This document shows, piece by piece, positions 8,444-16,133 of a stretch of 37,462 bases of DNA. Positions within the stretch are counted from its first letter, which is position 1. Every line of letters begins with the position of its first letter. The position numbers and the translations under genes are program-made. The stretch covers positions 1 through 37,462 of the forward strand of contig JADFCY010000018.1 in assembly GCA_018263335.1 (NCBI GenBank). The letters are read 5' to 3'. Below the pieces are notes generated by a model that was not told the origin of the DNA, searched no databases, and was given only the letters and a program-made list of their open reading frames with translations. The DNA is from Methanolinea sp. (GTDB taxonomy: Archaea; Halobacteriota; Methanomicrobia; Methanomicrobiales; Methanospirillaceae).

Positions 8444-8881
8444 TTACTGTGGTGCCCTTGCCGCGCTTTCCTTTGCGATCCTGTCAGCCAGGCCGTCCAT
8501 GTAGGAGATACCGGCAGGGCTGACCCTGCGCCCGGTCTTGTCGTGGAGGACGAGCCCTGCAGTCTCGAGTTGCTGGAGCGATTTTCTCAGAATGGACCCG
8601 CTTCCCTTCCTGAACTGTGACGGGCGGGAGCCCCTGTCCTTCTTTCCTCCATAGATGGAACGCATCCGCTGGACGCCGATAGGGCCCTCGATGTAGACCC
8701 TCCGGAGGATTGATGCCACTCTCACGAACCACCATTCGGGGTCCTGGGGGGGCATCTCCTTGTGCACTCCCGTCTTGGCGAATGCAGCCCATGCCGGGGG
8801 TGTGATCTCCGGCTTCTTCTTCAGTTCGTCGGCCAGGGTGCGGATGAACCTGTCGGCCGGAACATCATAGACGGTTGTCAT
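8444..8881 (-). CDS. rps19e: 30S ribosomal protein S19e
   Basis: A 145-residue S19e, an archaeal/eukaryotic small-subunit protein needed for 16S/18S 3' maturation. Signature segments are TTVYDVPADRFI, PPAWAAFAKTGVHKEMPP, WWFVRVASILRRVYI, GVQRMRSIYGGKK and a winged-helix-like end with SILRKSLQQLETAGLV. It is the first gene of the long leftward translation cluster. The ATG at 8881 is preceded by GAGGT and by two TATA-like elements 45-75 nt upstream, so the cluster promoter probably lies directly in front of it. Confidence 0.96.
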   Translation of the reverse strand: MTTVYDVPADRFIRTLADELKKKPEITPPAWAAFAKTGVHKEMPPQDPEWWFVRVASILRRVYIEGPIGVQRMRSIYGGKKDRGSRPSQFRKGSGSILRKSLQQLETAGLVLHDKTGRRVSPAGISYMDGLADRIAKESAARAPQ

Positions 8882-8925
8882 ATGTACTGGAACCTCACTG
8901 TCACCGATTGGATATAACAGTCTTT

Positions 8926-8956
8926 ACTTATATGTTGCCTGCACTTTTATATATTT
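8926..8956 (-). promoter_or_regulatory. Probable TATA-box promoter of the rps19e-led cluster
   Basis: On the leftward strand this stretch has two A/T-rich elements, ATATATAAA (about 8945-8953) and CATATAAG (about 8927-8934), in otherwise GC-rich DNA. The nearer one would place a transcription start about 24 nt before the rps19e ATG, leaving room for the GAGGT Shine-Dalgarno. Which TATA element is used cannot be decided from the sequence. Confidence 0.55.
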
Positions 8957-9002
8957 CGAGCGTGGAGGCGTATCCGTGGCGGCACAGGAGATATCCTGCA
9001 GA

Positions 9003-9248
9003 TTACAGGGATTTTCGTTCCGTGAACACCGCTGTCCTGCCCCTGACCTCCAGGAGAACCGCTCCTGCGCTCCTGGCGAGCTCCCGGGGGTCGACATCGG
9101 TATTTCGCAGCCATTTCACCTTGACCCGGTGACGCTTCTTCAACTGCTGGACAAGCTCTTCGACGACAGTGGATGTGAGCCCCTGTTTTCCTATCCATAC
9201 CGTGGCCCTCATCTCCTGCATGCCGGATTCTTGGCGGTCCTCTCTCAT
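9003..9248 (-). CDS. CRM-domain (YhbY-like) RNA-binding protein
   Basis: An 81-residue protein whose body is one CRM domain: ATVWIGKQGLTSTVVEELV (the GxxG-type RNA-binding loop is GKQG), then LKKRHRVKVKWLRN, and a C-terminal SAGAVLLEVRGRTAVFTE strand pair. CRM/YhbY proteins bind pre-ribosomal RNA. The ATG at 9248 overlaps the rnp4 stop by 4 nt (ATGA). Internal ATGs at 9221 and 9212 would also leave the domain intact. Pairing with an RNase P subunit supports a role in RNA processing or ribosome assembly. Confidence 0.88.
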   Translation of the reverse strand: MREDRQESGMQEMRATVWIGKQGLTSTVVEELVQQLKKRHRVKVKWLRNTDVDPRELARSAGAVLLEVRGRTAVFTERKSL

Positions 9249-9559
9249 CTCTCTCTCCGTGCCAAAAACCTCGTCTGCTGGTGGCAGGAGAGGCAGGTGA
9301 TTACCACCATCCCGCGCCGTATCCTTACCCTCATGTTCACCCCGGGGACAAGGAGACGGCCGCAATGATGGCAGAACTGCCTCCTTAACCCCCGATCAAG
9401 GCGTACCCGGTGTTTCATGGAGATCTTCCGTGCAAGTGCGACGTACCTGTCGCTTCGTGCAGGTTCCAGGGGAATGCACTCGCGTGCCCTCTGAAAGAGG
9501 ATGGCGATCCGTTCCCGGGCAATCCGCCTCGTATCAGATCGTGGTATCTTTCTTGCCAT
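9245..9559 (-). CDS. rnp4: Ribonuclease P protein component 4 (Rpp21/Rnp4)
   Basis: A 104-residue Rnp4, one of the archaeal RNase P protein subunits that help the catalytic RNA trim tRNA 5' ends. An N-terminal pair of basic helices (RRIARERIAILFQRAREC, then RYVALARKISMKHRVRL) leads to a zinc ribbon with CHHCGRLLVPG and CLSC. The frame is open to 9649, but the ATG at 9559 has a perfect GGTGAG Shine-Dalgarno and matches the family's MARK start. It overlaps the CRM-domain gene by 4 nt. Confidence 0.94.
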   Translation of the reverse strand: MARKIPRSDTRRIARERIAILFQRARECIPLEPARSDRYVALARKISMKHRVRLDRGLRRQFCHHCGRLLVPGVNMRVRIRRGMVVITCLSCHQQTRFLARRER

Positions 9560-9617
9560 GGATCTCACCGGGGGGCAGTGTCGCCTGATGCAGATCGATG
9601 AACCATGTTCTCGCCGG

Positions 9618-10238
9618 TCAGGCACCAGGGCCTGCCTTATCCAGGACAACCCGGCGGCCGATTAAGGCCAGGCGGCCCTCGCAATACAGCCTCACCGCCA
9701 GAGGCAGGCAACGGTGCTCCTCGGCAAGGATACGATCCGCGAGCCGCTCCTCGTCGTCGCTGTCAAGGACTGGCACACAGGCCTGGACAATGATGGGGCC
9801 GGTATCCATCCCCTCGTCCACGAAGTGGACCGTGCATCCCGAGACCTTCACCCCGTACTCGAGTGCCTGCCGCTGTGCGTGGAGTCCTGCAAAACTCGGG
9901 AGGAGCGCGGGGTGTATGTTGATCATCCTCCCTGAAAACTCCCGGACGATCCCCGGCCCAAGGATGCGCATGTAGCCGGCGAGCACAAAGAGATCGGCAT
10001 CGAGGGATTTCATCTCGGCAAGGAGTGCCGACTCAAAGGCCCCCTTCTCAGGGAAGAGGGTGTAATCGACGACCCGGACTGGTATCCCCACCTCCCTTGC
10101 CCGGGTGATGGCATATGCAGCGGGGTTATCGGTGACGAGACCGACGCACACTGCAGGTATCTGCCCGTCCCGTATTGCATCGATCAGCGCCTGGAAGTTC
10201 GAGCCCCGGCCTGATGCGAGGACGGCGATGCGCTTCAT
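9618..10238 (-). CDS. purN: Phosphoribosylglycinamide formyltransferase PurN
   Basis: A 206-residue PurN, the folate-dependent GAR transformylase of purine synthesis. It begins RIAVLASGRGSNFQAL (phosphate-binding loop) and carries the catalytic and cofactor region FVLAGYMRIL, then NIHPALLPSF with the catalytic Asn and His, and GCTVHFVDEGMDTGPII with the catalytic Asp. Length matches the bacterial enzyme. Many methanogens use the formate-dependent PurT instead, so this enzyme implies a suitable formyl donor. It overlaps the upstream CNNM-type gene by 4 nt (ATGA). Confidence 0.94.
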   Translation of the reverse strand: MKRIAVLASGRGSNFQALIDAIRDGQIPAVCVGLVTDNPAAYAITRAREVGIPVRVVDYTLFPEKGAFESALLAEMKSLDADLFVLAGYMRILGPGIVREFSGRMINIHPALLPSFAGLHAQRQALEYGVKVSGCTVHFVDEGMDTGPIIVQACVPVLDSDDEERLADRILAEEHRCLPLAVRLYCEGRLALIGRRVVLDKAGPGA

Positions 10239-11524
10239 CGCCTCGGATCCTCCGTTCCATCCTCTCCCACGTGGTGCTGGATGAGCTTCACCTTCACGAT
10301 GCGGCGCGAGAGCATCTGGGTGACGACGAGCGAGATGTGGCTCTCGGGGATGTAGACACTCTCCCCAGGGTGGGGGATATGGCCGAGGCGATCGATGATG
10401 AGTCCCCCGATGCTCTCGTAAGCTTCTGAGACAGGGAGGGTGATGTCAAGCTCGTCATTTATCTCCTCCACCCACACCTTGGCATCCACGAGGTAAACCC
10501 CCTCCCCGATCTTCTGTATCTCCTGCTCCTCGCGGTCAAACTCGTCAAGGATATCCCCCACGAGCTCCTCGAGGATGTCCTCGACTGTGACGATGCCGAC
10601 GAAACTGCTGTACTCGTCGAGGACGATCGCGATCTGCACTTTACGGAGCTGGAGCTCTTTCAGGAGGTCATCGATCTTCTTGCTCTCCGGGACAAAGAAC
10701 GGGTCGTACATCAGGTCCCTGATGTGGATATTCTTCTTCCCCGCAATCTGGCTTGAAAAGACGTCCTTGACGTTCAGTACCCCGATGATGTTGTCCATGT
10801 GCTCGTGGTAGACGGGGATCCGCGAGAACCCGGTCTCATTGAAGATATGGAGCGCTGCCTCGAGCGTGCTCTCGTCGTCGATCAGCACCACGTCAACCCT
10901 CGGCGTCATGATCTCGCGGGCAGTGGTATCGCCGAATTCAAGCACGGAATAGAGCATCTCCCGCTCTTCCTGCTCGATTGCCCCCTCTTCCTTCCCCACC
11001 TCGATCCACTCACGAATCTCCTCCTCGGTCACCGAAGGCTCGGCAAGCCCGCTCTCTTTAGCCCTCCTTTCCGTCACCTTCTCGATTGCCCAGATGAGGG
11101 GGGAGAAGACGATTGCAAGGTAGTAGATCGGCCTCGCAACGGAGAGGGCGAATCGTTCCGTGTTCCGGGTGGCATACATCTTGGGCCCGATCTCCCCGAA
11201 GAAAAGCAGGAGGATCACCACGACACCGGTCGCGATTCCCACTCCTATATCGCCAAAGATGCTGATGGTGACTGAAGTTGCGATCGCCGCTGCGGCAACG
11301 TTGACGATGTTGTTGCCAATCAGGATGGTGATAAGAAAACGGTTTGGGTGTTCCTTGAGGAGGGTCAGGGCCTGTGACCCTGGCCTCTGCTCGTTTGCAA
11401 GGGTGCGGACTTTTGCCCTGGTGATGGAGACGAGGGCAACTTCGGATGCCGAAAAAAATCCGGAGAGTACCAGGCAGAGGATGAACAGCAAAAGGAGTAA
11501 AAAGTCCTCGATCATTCGATCCAC
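10235..11524 (-). CDS. CNNM/HlyC-type membrane protein with CBS pair
   Basis: A 429-residue protein of the CNNM/CorB (formerly 'hemolysin-like') family, linked to Mg2+ and Co2+ export. The DUF21 transmembrane domain spans about 1-180 and includes an N-terminal Leu-rich helix, SGFFSASEVALVSI and FLITILIGNNIVN. A CBS pair follows (about 205-325; REIMTPRVDVVLI, GFSRIPVYHEHMDNIIGVLNVKDVF, AIVLDEYSSFVGIVTVEDILEELVGDI), then a CorC_HlyC domain (about 335-420). A GTG at 11524 or the ATG at 11515 could be the start. A leftward TTTATAAA near 11591-11598 is the likely TATA box. It overlaps purN by 4 nt, an unusual partner. Confidence 0.9.
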   Translation of the reverse strand: MDRMIEDFLLLLLFILCLVLSGFFSASEVALVSITRAKVRTLANEQRPGSQALTLLKEHPNRFLITILIGNNIVNVAAAAIATSVTISIFGDIGVGIATGVVVILLLFFGEIGPKMYATRNTERFALSVARPIYYLAIVFSPLIWAIEKVTERRAKESGLAEPSVTEEEIREWIEVGKEEGAIEQEEREMLYSVLEFGDTTAREIMTPRVDVVLIDDESTLEAALHIFNETGFSRIPVYHEHMDNIIGVLNVKDVFSSQIAGKKNIHIRDLMYDPFFVPESKKIDDLLKELQLRKVQIAIVLDEYSSFVGIVTVEDILEELVGDILDEFDREEQEIQKIGEGVYLVDAKVWVEEINDELDITLPVSEAYESIGGLIIDRLGHIPHPGESVYIPESHISLVVTQMLSRRIVKVKLIQHHVGEDGTEDPRR

Positions 11525-11606
11525 GCCGCCTGGACGGCTATTTCAACGTTGTTCATATGTCCTGGGACACTACATGTATCGTGCTGACATTTTATAAAGC
11601 CGTCGA

Positions 11607-12428
11607 TTATACGAAGCAATCTCGCATGAATGCCAATTCCCTGGAGAGTACGAGGACCTTCTCCTCTGCAGTAAGGTCGTGGGTGAAGTTGCGGTCCTCG
11701 AGCTCAAGAGTCAGGTTACCCCTGTACCCGGATTGCAGGAGGTAACGGAGTATCCCTGCCATCCCGTCGTCTCCATCGATAGGAAGGTGCATCCTCCCAT
11801 CTGCAGATCCCCCCACGTGGACGTTTGCAAGCCGGTCCCCGCACAGGTCGATATAGCGGCGGACCTCTTCGGTGCCGGCTCGAAGGGCATGCGAGATATC
11901 CAGGGTGAACCAAAGCCAGTGCTCCCTGTCAAGGAGCTCGCGCATATCATCAGGGGTGCAGAGGAGCGAGTTGACCTTCCTCTCCATGTTCTCCATTGAG
12001 ACCTTTACGCCTGATCCCGATGCTGCCTCTTCGAGGGCCCGGATATACCATGCGAATCGCACATAATCAGGGGCACTTGGAGGCCTCTTTGCAGTTCTCC
12101 GGCCAGGGTGGACCGTCACTACCGTGATACCGGTCCGTGCAGCAAGCCTGATCGCGTCGACTGTGCACCGTACCGACACCTCCGCGACCGCCGGGTTGAT
12201 CGACGTCGGGTTCAGGTCAAGAATCGGCGCATGCAGGGTAGGGGAGACCAGCTCCGGGAACTTCTGCATGGTCTGCACGAGGTCATCCTCCGGTTGTCCT
12301 GCCATCCAGTAAGAGGGAGTCTCCACCCAGAATTCCACCGAATCGCAGCCTGCCTCCACGACGAAGGAAAATATCTCCTCCAGGGGATATTCGTGGAAAA
12401 ACATGCTGGATACGGCGAGATGCACCAT
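11607..12428 (-). CDS. Sugar phosphate isomerase/epimerase-like TIM-barrel protein
   Basis: A 273-residue protein of the AP-endonuclease-2/xylose-isomerase-like TIM barrel superfamily. Candidate metal ligands and strand ends are visible: DSVEFWVE (about 30-37), LHAPILDLNP, VVTVHPG, VSMENMER, WFTLDISHAL, NVHVGG and LTLELED. These fit a divalent-metal isomerase, epimerase or phosphodiesterase, but the superfamily is broad and no substrate can be assigned. It diverges from xseA across a short intergenic stretch, so a DNA-repair role (endonuclease IV-like) is possible but speculative. Confidence 0.83.
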   Translation of the reverse strand: MVHLAVSSMFFHEYPLEEIFSFVVEAGCDSVEFWVETPSYWMAGQPEDDLVQTMQKFPELVSPTLHAPILDLNPTSINPAVAEVSVRCTVDAIRLAARTGITVVTVHPGRRTAKRPPSAPDYVRFAWYIRALEEAASGSGVKVSMENMERKVNSLLCTPDDMRELLDREHWLWFTLDISHALRAGTEEVRRYIDLCGDRLANVHVGGSADGRMHLPIDGDDGMAGILRYLLQSGYRGNLTLELEDRNFTHDLTAEEKVLVLSRELAFMRDCFV

Positions 12429-12514
12429 GATCGTAATTCATAAACCGCGGGCCATAATAATTGTTGATGACCTGGTACCAACAGGGACTCTCCACCGAGC
12501 GCGGCGGGCATGCC

Positions 12515-13720
12515 ATGGAGGTGCTCAGCGTGTCGGAGGTCTCCTCTCTCGTGGAGACCCTCCTGGATGACCCGAGGCTGCTGGAGATCTGGATCCGTGG
12601 GGAGATCACAAACCACAAGCTCCACGGCTCAGGCCACCGGTACTTTTCCCTCGGTGAGAAGCGCAACGAGCACTCCGCGGTGCTCTCCTGCGTGATGTGG
12701 CGAAACGATGCCCGGAGAGTGGACTTCGATCTCCATGACGGTATGGACGTCCTCGTCTTTGGGTCGATCGGGCACTACGCACCCCAGGGGCGCTACCAGC
12801 TCTACGTGAAGGAGGTGAGGCCTGCAGGCCTCGGCGAGAAGCACCTGATGGTGGAGAGATGGAAGCTGCAGCTTGAAGCCGAAGGGTGCTTTGACCTGGG
12901 GAGGAAGCGGCCACTGCCCCCATACCCGGAACGGGTGGGGGTCGTGACATCAGAGACCGGGGCCGTCCTCCAGGACATCCGCAACGTGGTTTCGCGGCGC
13001 TACCCCCTCGAGCTGGTCATCTCCCCGACCGCGGTGCAGGGCGACGGGGCGCACGAGGAGATCACCCGCGCTCTCCGGCGCGTGGAGCGCCAGGTCGACG
13101 TGATCATCCTTGCACGGGGGGGAGGAAGTTTTGAGGATCTCTTCCCCTTCAACCATCCTGAGGTCGTCAGGGCGGTCTCCTCCTGCCCTGTCCCTGTGGT
13201 GAGTGCAATCGGGCACGAAATTGATGTCACACTCGCCGACTTCGCGGCGGATATCCGGGCGCCAACCCCATCGGCGGCAGCCGAGCTGGTTGTTCCCGAC
13301 CGGATATCCGTCATGGAATCCCTGGCAGGCTACAGGAAAACGATGGGGGACCGCCTCCTTGGACGGCTTGACCGGGCAGGGTCCGACCTCTCGGATGTGA
13401 GGGAGAGGCTTGCGCCCCGCAGGGTATCGCAGCGGGTGACCTCCCGGCGGGAGGATCTCTCCGTCATCTCCGGGAGGATAGAGAGGGGCATCCTCTCACG
13501 GGTTGGGAGGGAACGGGAACGGCTCGCGGCGACCGCTGCGGTGCTCGCCGCGCAAAACCCTGCTCAGCTCCTCGGGAGGGGGTACTGTATCCTGCAGAAA
13601 GAGCGGCGGGTGATCCGGTCCGCAGGCGAGATCGAGAAGGGGGACCGCCTCACCATCCGCATGGTGGACGGGCGGCTCGGGACACGGGTCGAGGAGGTGC
13701 ATCTTGACACAGAAATTTGA
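12515..13720 (+). CDS. xseA: Exodeoxyribonuclease VII large subunit
   Basis: A 401-residue XseA, the catalytic subunit of the bacterial-type single-strand exonuclease VII. An N-terminal OB fold (about 1-100; IWIRGEITNHKLHGSGHRYF, VLVFGSIGHYAPQGRYQLYV) precedes the catalytic domain with GVVTSETGAVLQDIRNVVSRR, IILARGGGSFEDLFPFN, SAIGHEIDVTLADFAAD and RAPTPSAAAEL. A coiled-coil region of about 100 residues follows. It is somewhat shorter than the E. coli protein. The frame is open to a TTG at 12461; the ATG at 12515 gives the usual N terminus directly before the conserved LSVSEVSSLVE helix. It overlaps xseB by 17 nt. Confidence 0.93.
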   Translation: MEVLSVSEVSSLVETLLDDPRLLEIWIRGEITNHKLHGSGHRYFSLGEKRNEHSAVLSCVMWRNDARRVDFDLHDGMDVLVFGSIGHYAPQGRYQLYVKEVRPAGLGEKHLMVERWKLQLEAEGCFDLGRKRPLPPYPERVGVVTSETGAVLQDIRNVVSRRYPLELVISPTAVQGDGAHEEITRALRRVERQVDVIILARGGGSFEDLFPFNHPEVVRAVSSCPVPVVSAIGHEIDVTLADFAADIRAPTPSAAAELVVPDRISVMESLAGYRKTMGDRLLGRLDRAGSDLSDVRERLAPRRVSQRVTSRREDLSVISGRIERGILSRVGRERERLAATAAVLAAQNPAQLLGRGYCILQKERRVIRSAGEIEKGDRLTIRMVDGRLGTRVEEVHLDTEI

Positions 13721-13886
13721 AGATATCATGAAGGAATTAAAAGAGATCCTCTCGAAGATCGAAGACAACCAGACAGGGCTTGACGAGGCGATCGCCCTCT
13801 ACGAGAGGGGTGCCGTCCTTGTGCGGCAGGCAGAGGAACTCCTTGCCTCCGCGGAGATGAAGATCACGATGCTTGGCAGGGACTAA
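13704..13886 (+). CDS. xseB: Exodeoxyribonuclease VII small subunit
   Basis: A 60-residue XseB, the helical-hairpin partner that coats the XseA coiled coil. The family pattern FEDIMKELKEILSKIEDNQ, LDEAIALYERG and LVRQAEELLASAEMKI is clear. The start is a TTG at 13704 supported by GGAGGTG (13693-13699) four nt upstream; the first in-frame ATG, at 13728, would remove part of the first helix. The last 4 nt overlap the convergent DUF371 gene. Confidence 0.94.
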   Translation: MTQKFEDIMKELKEILSKIEDNQTGLDEAIALYERGAVLVRQAEELLASAEMKITMLGRD

Positions 13887-14323
13887 ACTGAATCCGGGAC
13901 GGTCACGGTGAGGACCGCGATCATATCACTTCCTCTCCGCAGCGCGTTGATGAACTCCCGGGGGATAGTCCGGGCAACAGTGTCCGCCTCGATTGCAACA
14001 GTACGCCCGCAGACATAGCGGCTCTTTCTCCATACCAGGTCAGACGGATGGTCCAGTGTCATTGAAGAGGACCCCCTCCCCCGGGTCTCCACGCTCATCC
14101 CATCACAGGAGAGGACGGTAAGAAGAGACGCATCGTCCCTGCAGAGGAGCGCTCCAAACTCCTCCGGCAGGTCGCGTGCGCCGCGATCTGCGGCCACCGC
14201 GAGGATGCAGTCCCCCTTGAGTGTCAGGCCGGGCTCCCGCGTGATCTCAAAAGTGGAGGGGTGTGTCGCTGTCACGAGCGGATGTCCTCTGCAACGGATC
14301 GTCACGGATACTTCCCTGGTCAT
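13883..14323 (-). CDS. DUF371 family archaeal protein
   Basis: A 146-residue protein matching the archaeal DUF371 family: an N-terminal VTIRCRGHPLVTATHPSTFEIT, the GDCILAVAADRGARDLPEEFGALL block, then LDHPSDLVWRKSRYVCGRTVAI and IPREFINALRRG. The repeated 'G-C-I/T-hydrophobic-A-D...DLPxE' pattern suggests two related halves. Its function is unknown. There are no membrane segments. Transcription is leftward from the 333-nt gap upstream, and the ATG at 14323 follows an AAGGA only 1-2 nt away, so translation may depend on another signal. Confidence 0.86.
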   Translation of the reverse strand: MTREVSVTIRCRGHPLVTATHPSTFEITREPGLTLKGDCILAVAADRGARDLPEEFGALLCRDDASLLTVLSCDGMSVETRGRGSSSMTLDHPSDLVWRKSRYVCGRTVAIEADTVARTIPREFINALRRGSDMIAVLTVTVPDSV

Positions 14324-14376
14324 TCCTTGATATGGTGGTATTCAGGAGAGTAAAGAGATGATGCATCGGGGCGACC

Positions 14377-14395
14377 GGGATATTCGCCATATCCC
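14377..14395. repeat. Perfect 7-bp inverted repeat, possible operator or hairpin
   Basis: GGGATAT (14377-14383) and ATATCCC (14389-14395) are perfect reverse complements separated by TCGCC. The element lies 54-72 nt upstream of the DUF371 start, a position compatible with an operator or an upstream activator site for that gene. It could also fold as a hairpin. There is no second copy that I noticed in the window. Confidence 0.4.
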
Positions 14396-14636
14396 TCCCG
14401 GGCACTGGTGAGAGCCTGGGCGGATTCCTCTCAAGGCCGATGCCCCGAAAAAATGCCTTTTCGCTCTATTCTGTGGGGGAACTGAATTGGGGGTATTCTC
14501 TGCATTCCCTCTTCTCTATTCGGACTGCCGCCCGGGTGTTCCCCGGAGGAGGGGGCGTGCATTGCAATTGCGGGGATGGGAACGGATACCGACGAAAAAA
14601 TATGCATGGTTCGTCAGGCCTGCCTTTCCCAGGCGG

Positions 14637-14652
14637 AAAAAAAGCCGAAAAA
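14637..14652 (-). terminator. Oligo-T terminator after the membrane protein gene
   Basis: Read leftward, two T-tracts (T5 at 14648-14652 and T7 at 14637-14643) follow within 20 nt of the stop codon of the multi-pass membrane protein gene. T-tracts of this kind are the usual intrinsic terminators of Euryarchaeota. Confidence 0.6.
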
Positions 14653-14656
14653 TTGA

Positions 14657-15496
14657 TCAATACTTGTACCAGCGCCCCTTCTCGTCGTACTCTCCCTGCA
14701 GCACCACGGGTGCGCCGACGGGTGTTTCCCCGCAGATATCCCGGTAGAAGACTGCCTTGAATGCATAGATGATATTCCCCGCAATTGTCACCCCTGCAAG
14801 GTAGAATGCCGCAGTGATGAGGATTCCTTCGGGCCCGAGCATCTCGTTGAACATGGAGACCGAGAACGCCTGGACCTGGGCAGGATCCATGCTGGCAAGG
14901 GGAAGGAGCTGGTCGTAGAGAAGCGCGGTCCAGATGACCGCGAGGGGAATTGCCACCACGATCACGATCCCAAGCGATGTCAGGTAAAAGAATACCACCT
15001 TTCCGGGCCGGTTCATGACCACTTCCACGCTCCGGCGTATACTGTCAAACACCTTCCGGTCCTCGAATACTGCCGCCACGTCAAAGAAGAACGAAAAAAA
15101 GAGGATTGGGATTGTGCACCCCATGACCACGAACGGGAGGACCGCCTCGACTGCCCCTATGAGCGTAAGGGGCAGGACCACCAGGAAGATCGTTGCAATG
15201 ACCGCAAAGACGATCACGAGCGAGGGGAGGAGTATCCTGAAATAATAGGCCGTCCCCCCCGCGAAAAACGCAACTGCGCCTCTCTCACCAGAGCGTATCT
15301 GGACGTACGCTCCTGCAAGGAGGAACGGGACGAGGAGTGCCTCGATGAACCAGAGCCTCGTCGCGAGGAATGTGCCGAAGTAATACTGGATCAGGATGTC
15401 TGCGGCGCCGAGCGCGCCTGCTGCAAGGCCGGGGAGCCAGAGGAAGGGGTTCTGCAGCAGCAGGGCGAACGCACGCTTCAGCGAGTCCAGGACCAT
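14657..15496 (-). CDS. Multi-pass membrane protein of unknown function
   Basis: A 279-residue protein with about six hydrophobic segments: about 12-38 (FLWLPGLAAGALGAADILI), 48-68, 85-115 (LPSLVIVFAVIATIFLVVLP), 120-145, 175-205 (VVFFYLTSLGIVIVVAIPLAVI) and 230-255. The pattern resembles archaeal DUF7847-type or glycerophosphodiesterase-membrane-domain-like proteins. A conserved amphipathic stretch, DSIRRSVEVVMNRPGKV, sits between two of the segments. The frame is open to 15547, but the ATG at 15496, with GGTGAAGGG just upstream, is preferred. It lies 4 nt after the pyruvate-kinase-C-like gene, so the two are probably co-transcribed. Confidence 0.78.
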   Translation of the reverse strand: MVLDSLKRAFALLLQNPFLWLPGLAAGALGAADILIQYYFGTFLATRLWFIEALLVPFLLAGAYVQIRSGERGAVAFFAGGTAYYFRILLPSLVIVFAVIATIFLVVLPLTLIGAVEAVLPFVVMGCTIPILFFSFFFDVAAVFEDRKVFDSIRRSVEVVMNRPGKVVFFYLTSLGIVIVVAIPLAVIWTALLYDQLLPLASMDPAQVQAFSVSMFNEMLGPEGILITAAFYLAGVTIAGNIIYAFKAVFYRDICGETPVGAPVVLQGEYDEKGRWYKY

Positions 15497-15500
15497 CCCT

Positions 15501-16091
15501 TCACCGGTTCCTGGGCATTGCCACGATCTCACGCACCTGCAGGTCAAAGAATGAGGCAGTGTGGGACGGGCGTATGACGCAGACCGTATCCGCCCCGCTG
15601 GCAGTCCCGCCGACCGCGATGACCTCCTGGTCGACAGGGATGGCGCCCTGGTCGGCGGCGATCAGGGTGCACTCGACCGCCACCTTCAGGCCGACTGCCA
15701 CCACCCGGCGGAGGGCCTCTGCAACAGCCTCGGTACGGGATCCTCCTCCAACCTTGGAGGAACGGGAGAAGGCACGCTCCATTCCCGAGAGGACATGGGT
15801 CCCGGTCACGACCGGGATCTTCTCCTGCTTCAGGGTCCTGGCTGCCTCGGGCGAGAACTCCCATTCACCCGGCCGGGAGAACCCCACGACGTGGGTGACG
15901 ACCACCAGCTTGACGCCTGAGCCCCGAAGCATGCGGTAAAAGGCAAGTGCGGTGTCACCAGACGTGCTGGCCACCACCACCCTCTCTATTGACAGTTCAC
16001 GCGCCCGCTCGAGGGCAAACCTGGCGCAGTCCACGGTATTGGCAGGACCAGGTGCATCGAAATAATAGCAGCTTCTCTCGACAAACGACAT
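15501..16091 (-). CDS. Pyruvate kinase alpha/beta (PK_C) domain protein
   Basis: A 196-residue stand-alone protein similar to the C-terminal alpha/beta domain of pyruvate kinase. Features are RVVVASTSGDTALAFYRML near residue 40, VKLVVVTHVVGF, IPVVTGTHVLSGMERAFSRS, and an Ile/Ala-rich GLKVAVECTLIAADQGAIP with EVIAVGGTASGADTVCVIRP. There is no kinase barrel, so it cannot catalyse the pyruvate kinase reaction; in full-length pyruvate kinase this domain binds allosteric effectors. Stand-alone forms are common in archaea and functionally unassigned. It diverges from ychF across 42 nt. Confidence 0.85.
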   Translation of the reverse strand: MSFVERSCYYFDAPGPANTVDCARFALERARELSIERVVVASTSGDTALAFYRMLRGSGVKLVVVTHVVGFSRPGEWEFSPEAARTLKQEKIPVVTGTHVLSGMERAFSRSSKVGGGSRTEAVAEALRRVVAVGLKVAVECTLIAADQGAIPVDQEVIAVGGTASGADTVCVIRPSHTASFFDLQVREIVAMPRNR

Positions 16092-16133
16092 AGCACCCTA
16101 AGGTTAAGGTGGTACCAGGTAAAGGGAATTGCT

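Larger units (their letters stand above)
14324..14656. other. 333-nt intergenic region with inverted repeats
   Basis: No convincing gene was found here. It holds the likely DUF371 promoter (right side of that gene) and, at its right end, A-tracts (14637-14643 and 14648-14652) that read as oligo-T terminators for the leftward membrane protein gene. Inverted repeats include GGGATAT-5 nt-ATATCCC (14377-14395) and CGAAAA-6 nt-TTTTCG (14446-14463). GC content and codon structure do not suggest a missed protein. A small RNA is possible but unsupported. Confidence 0.5.
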
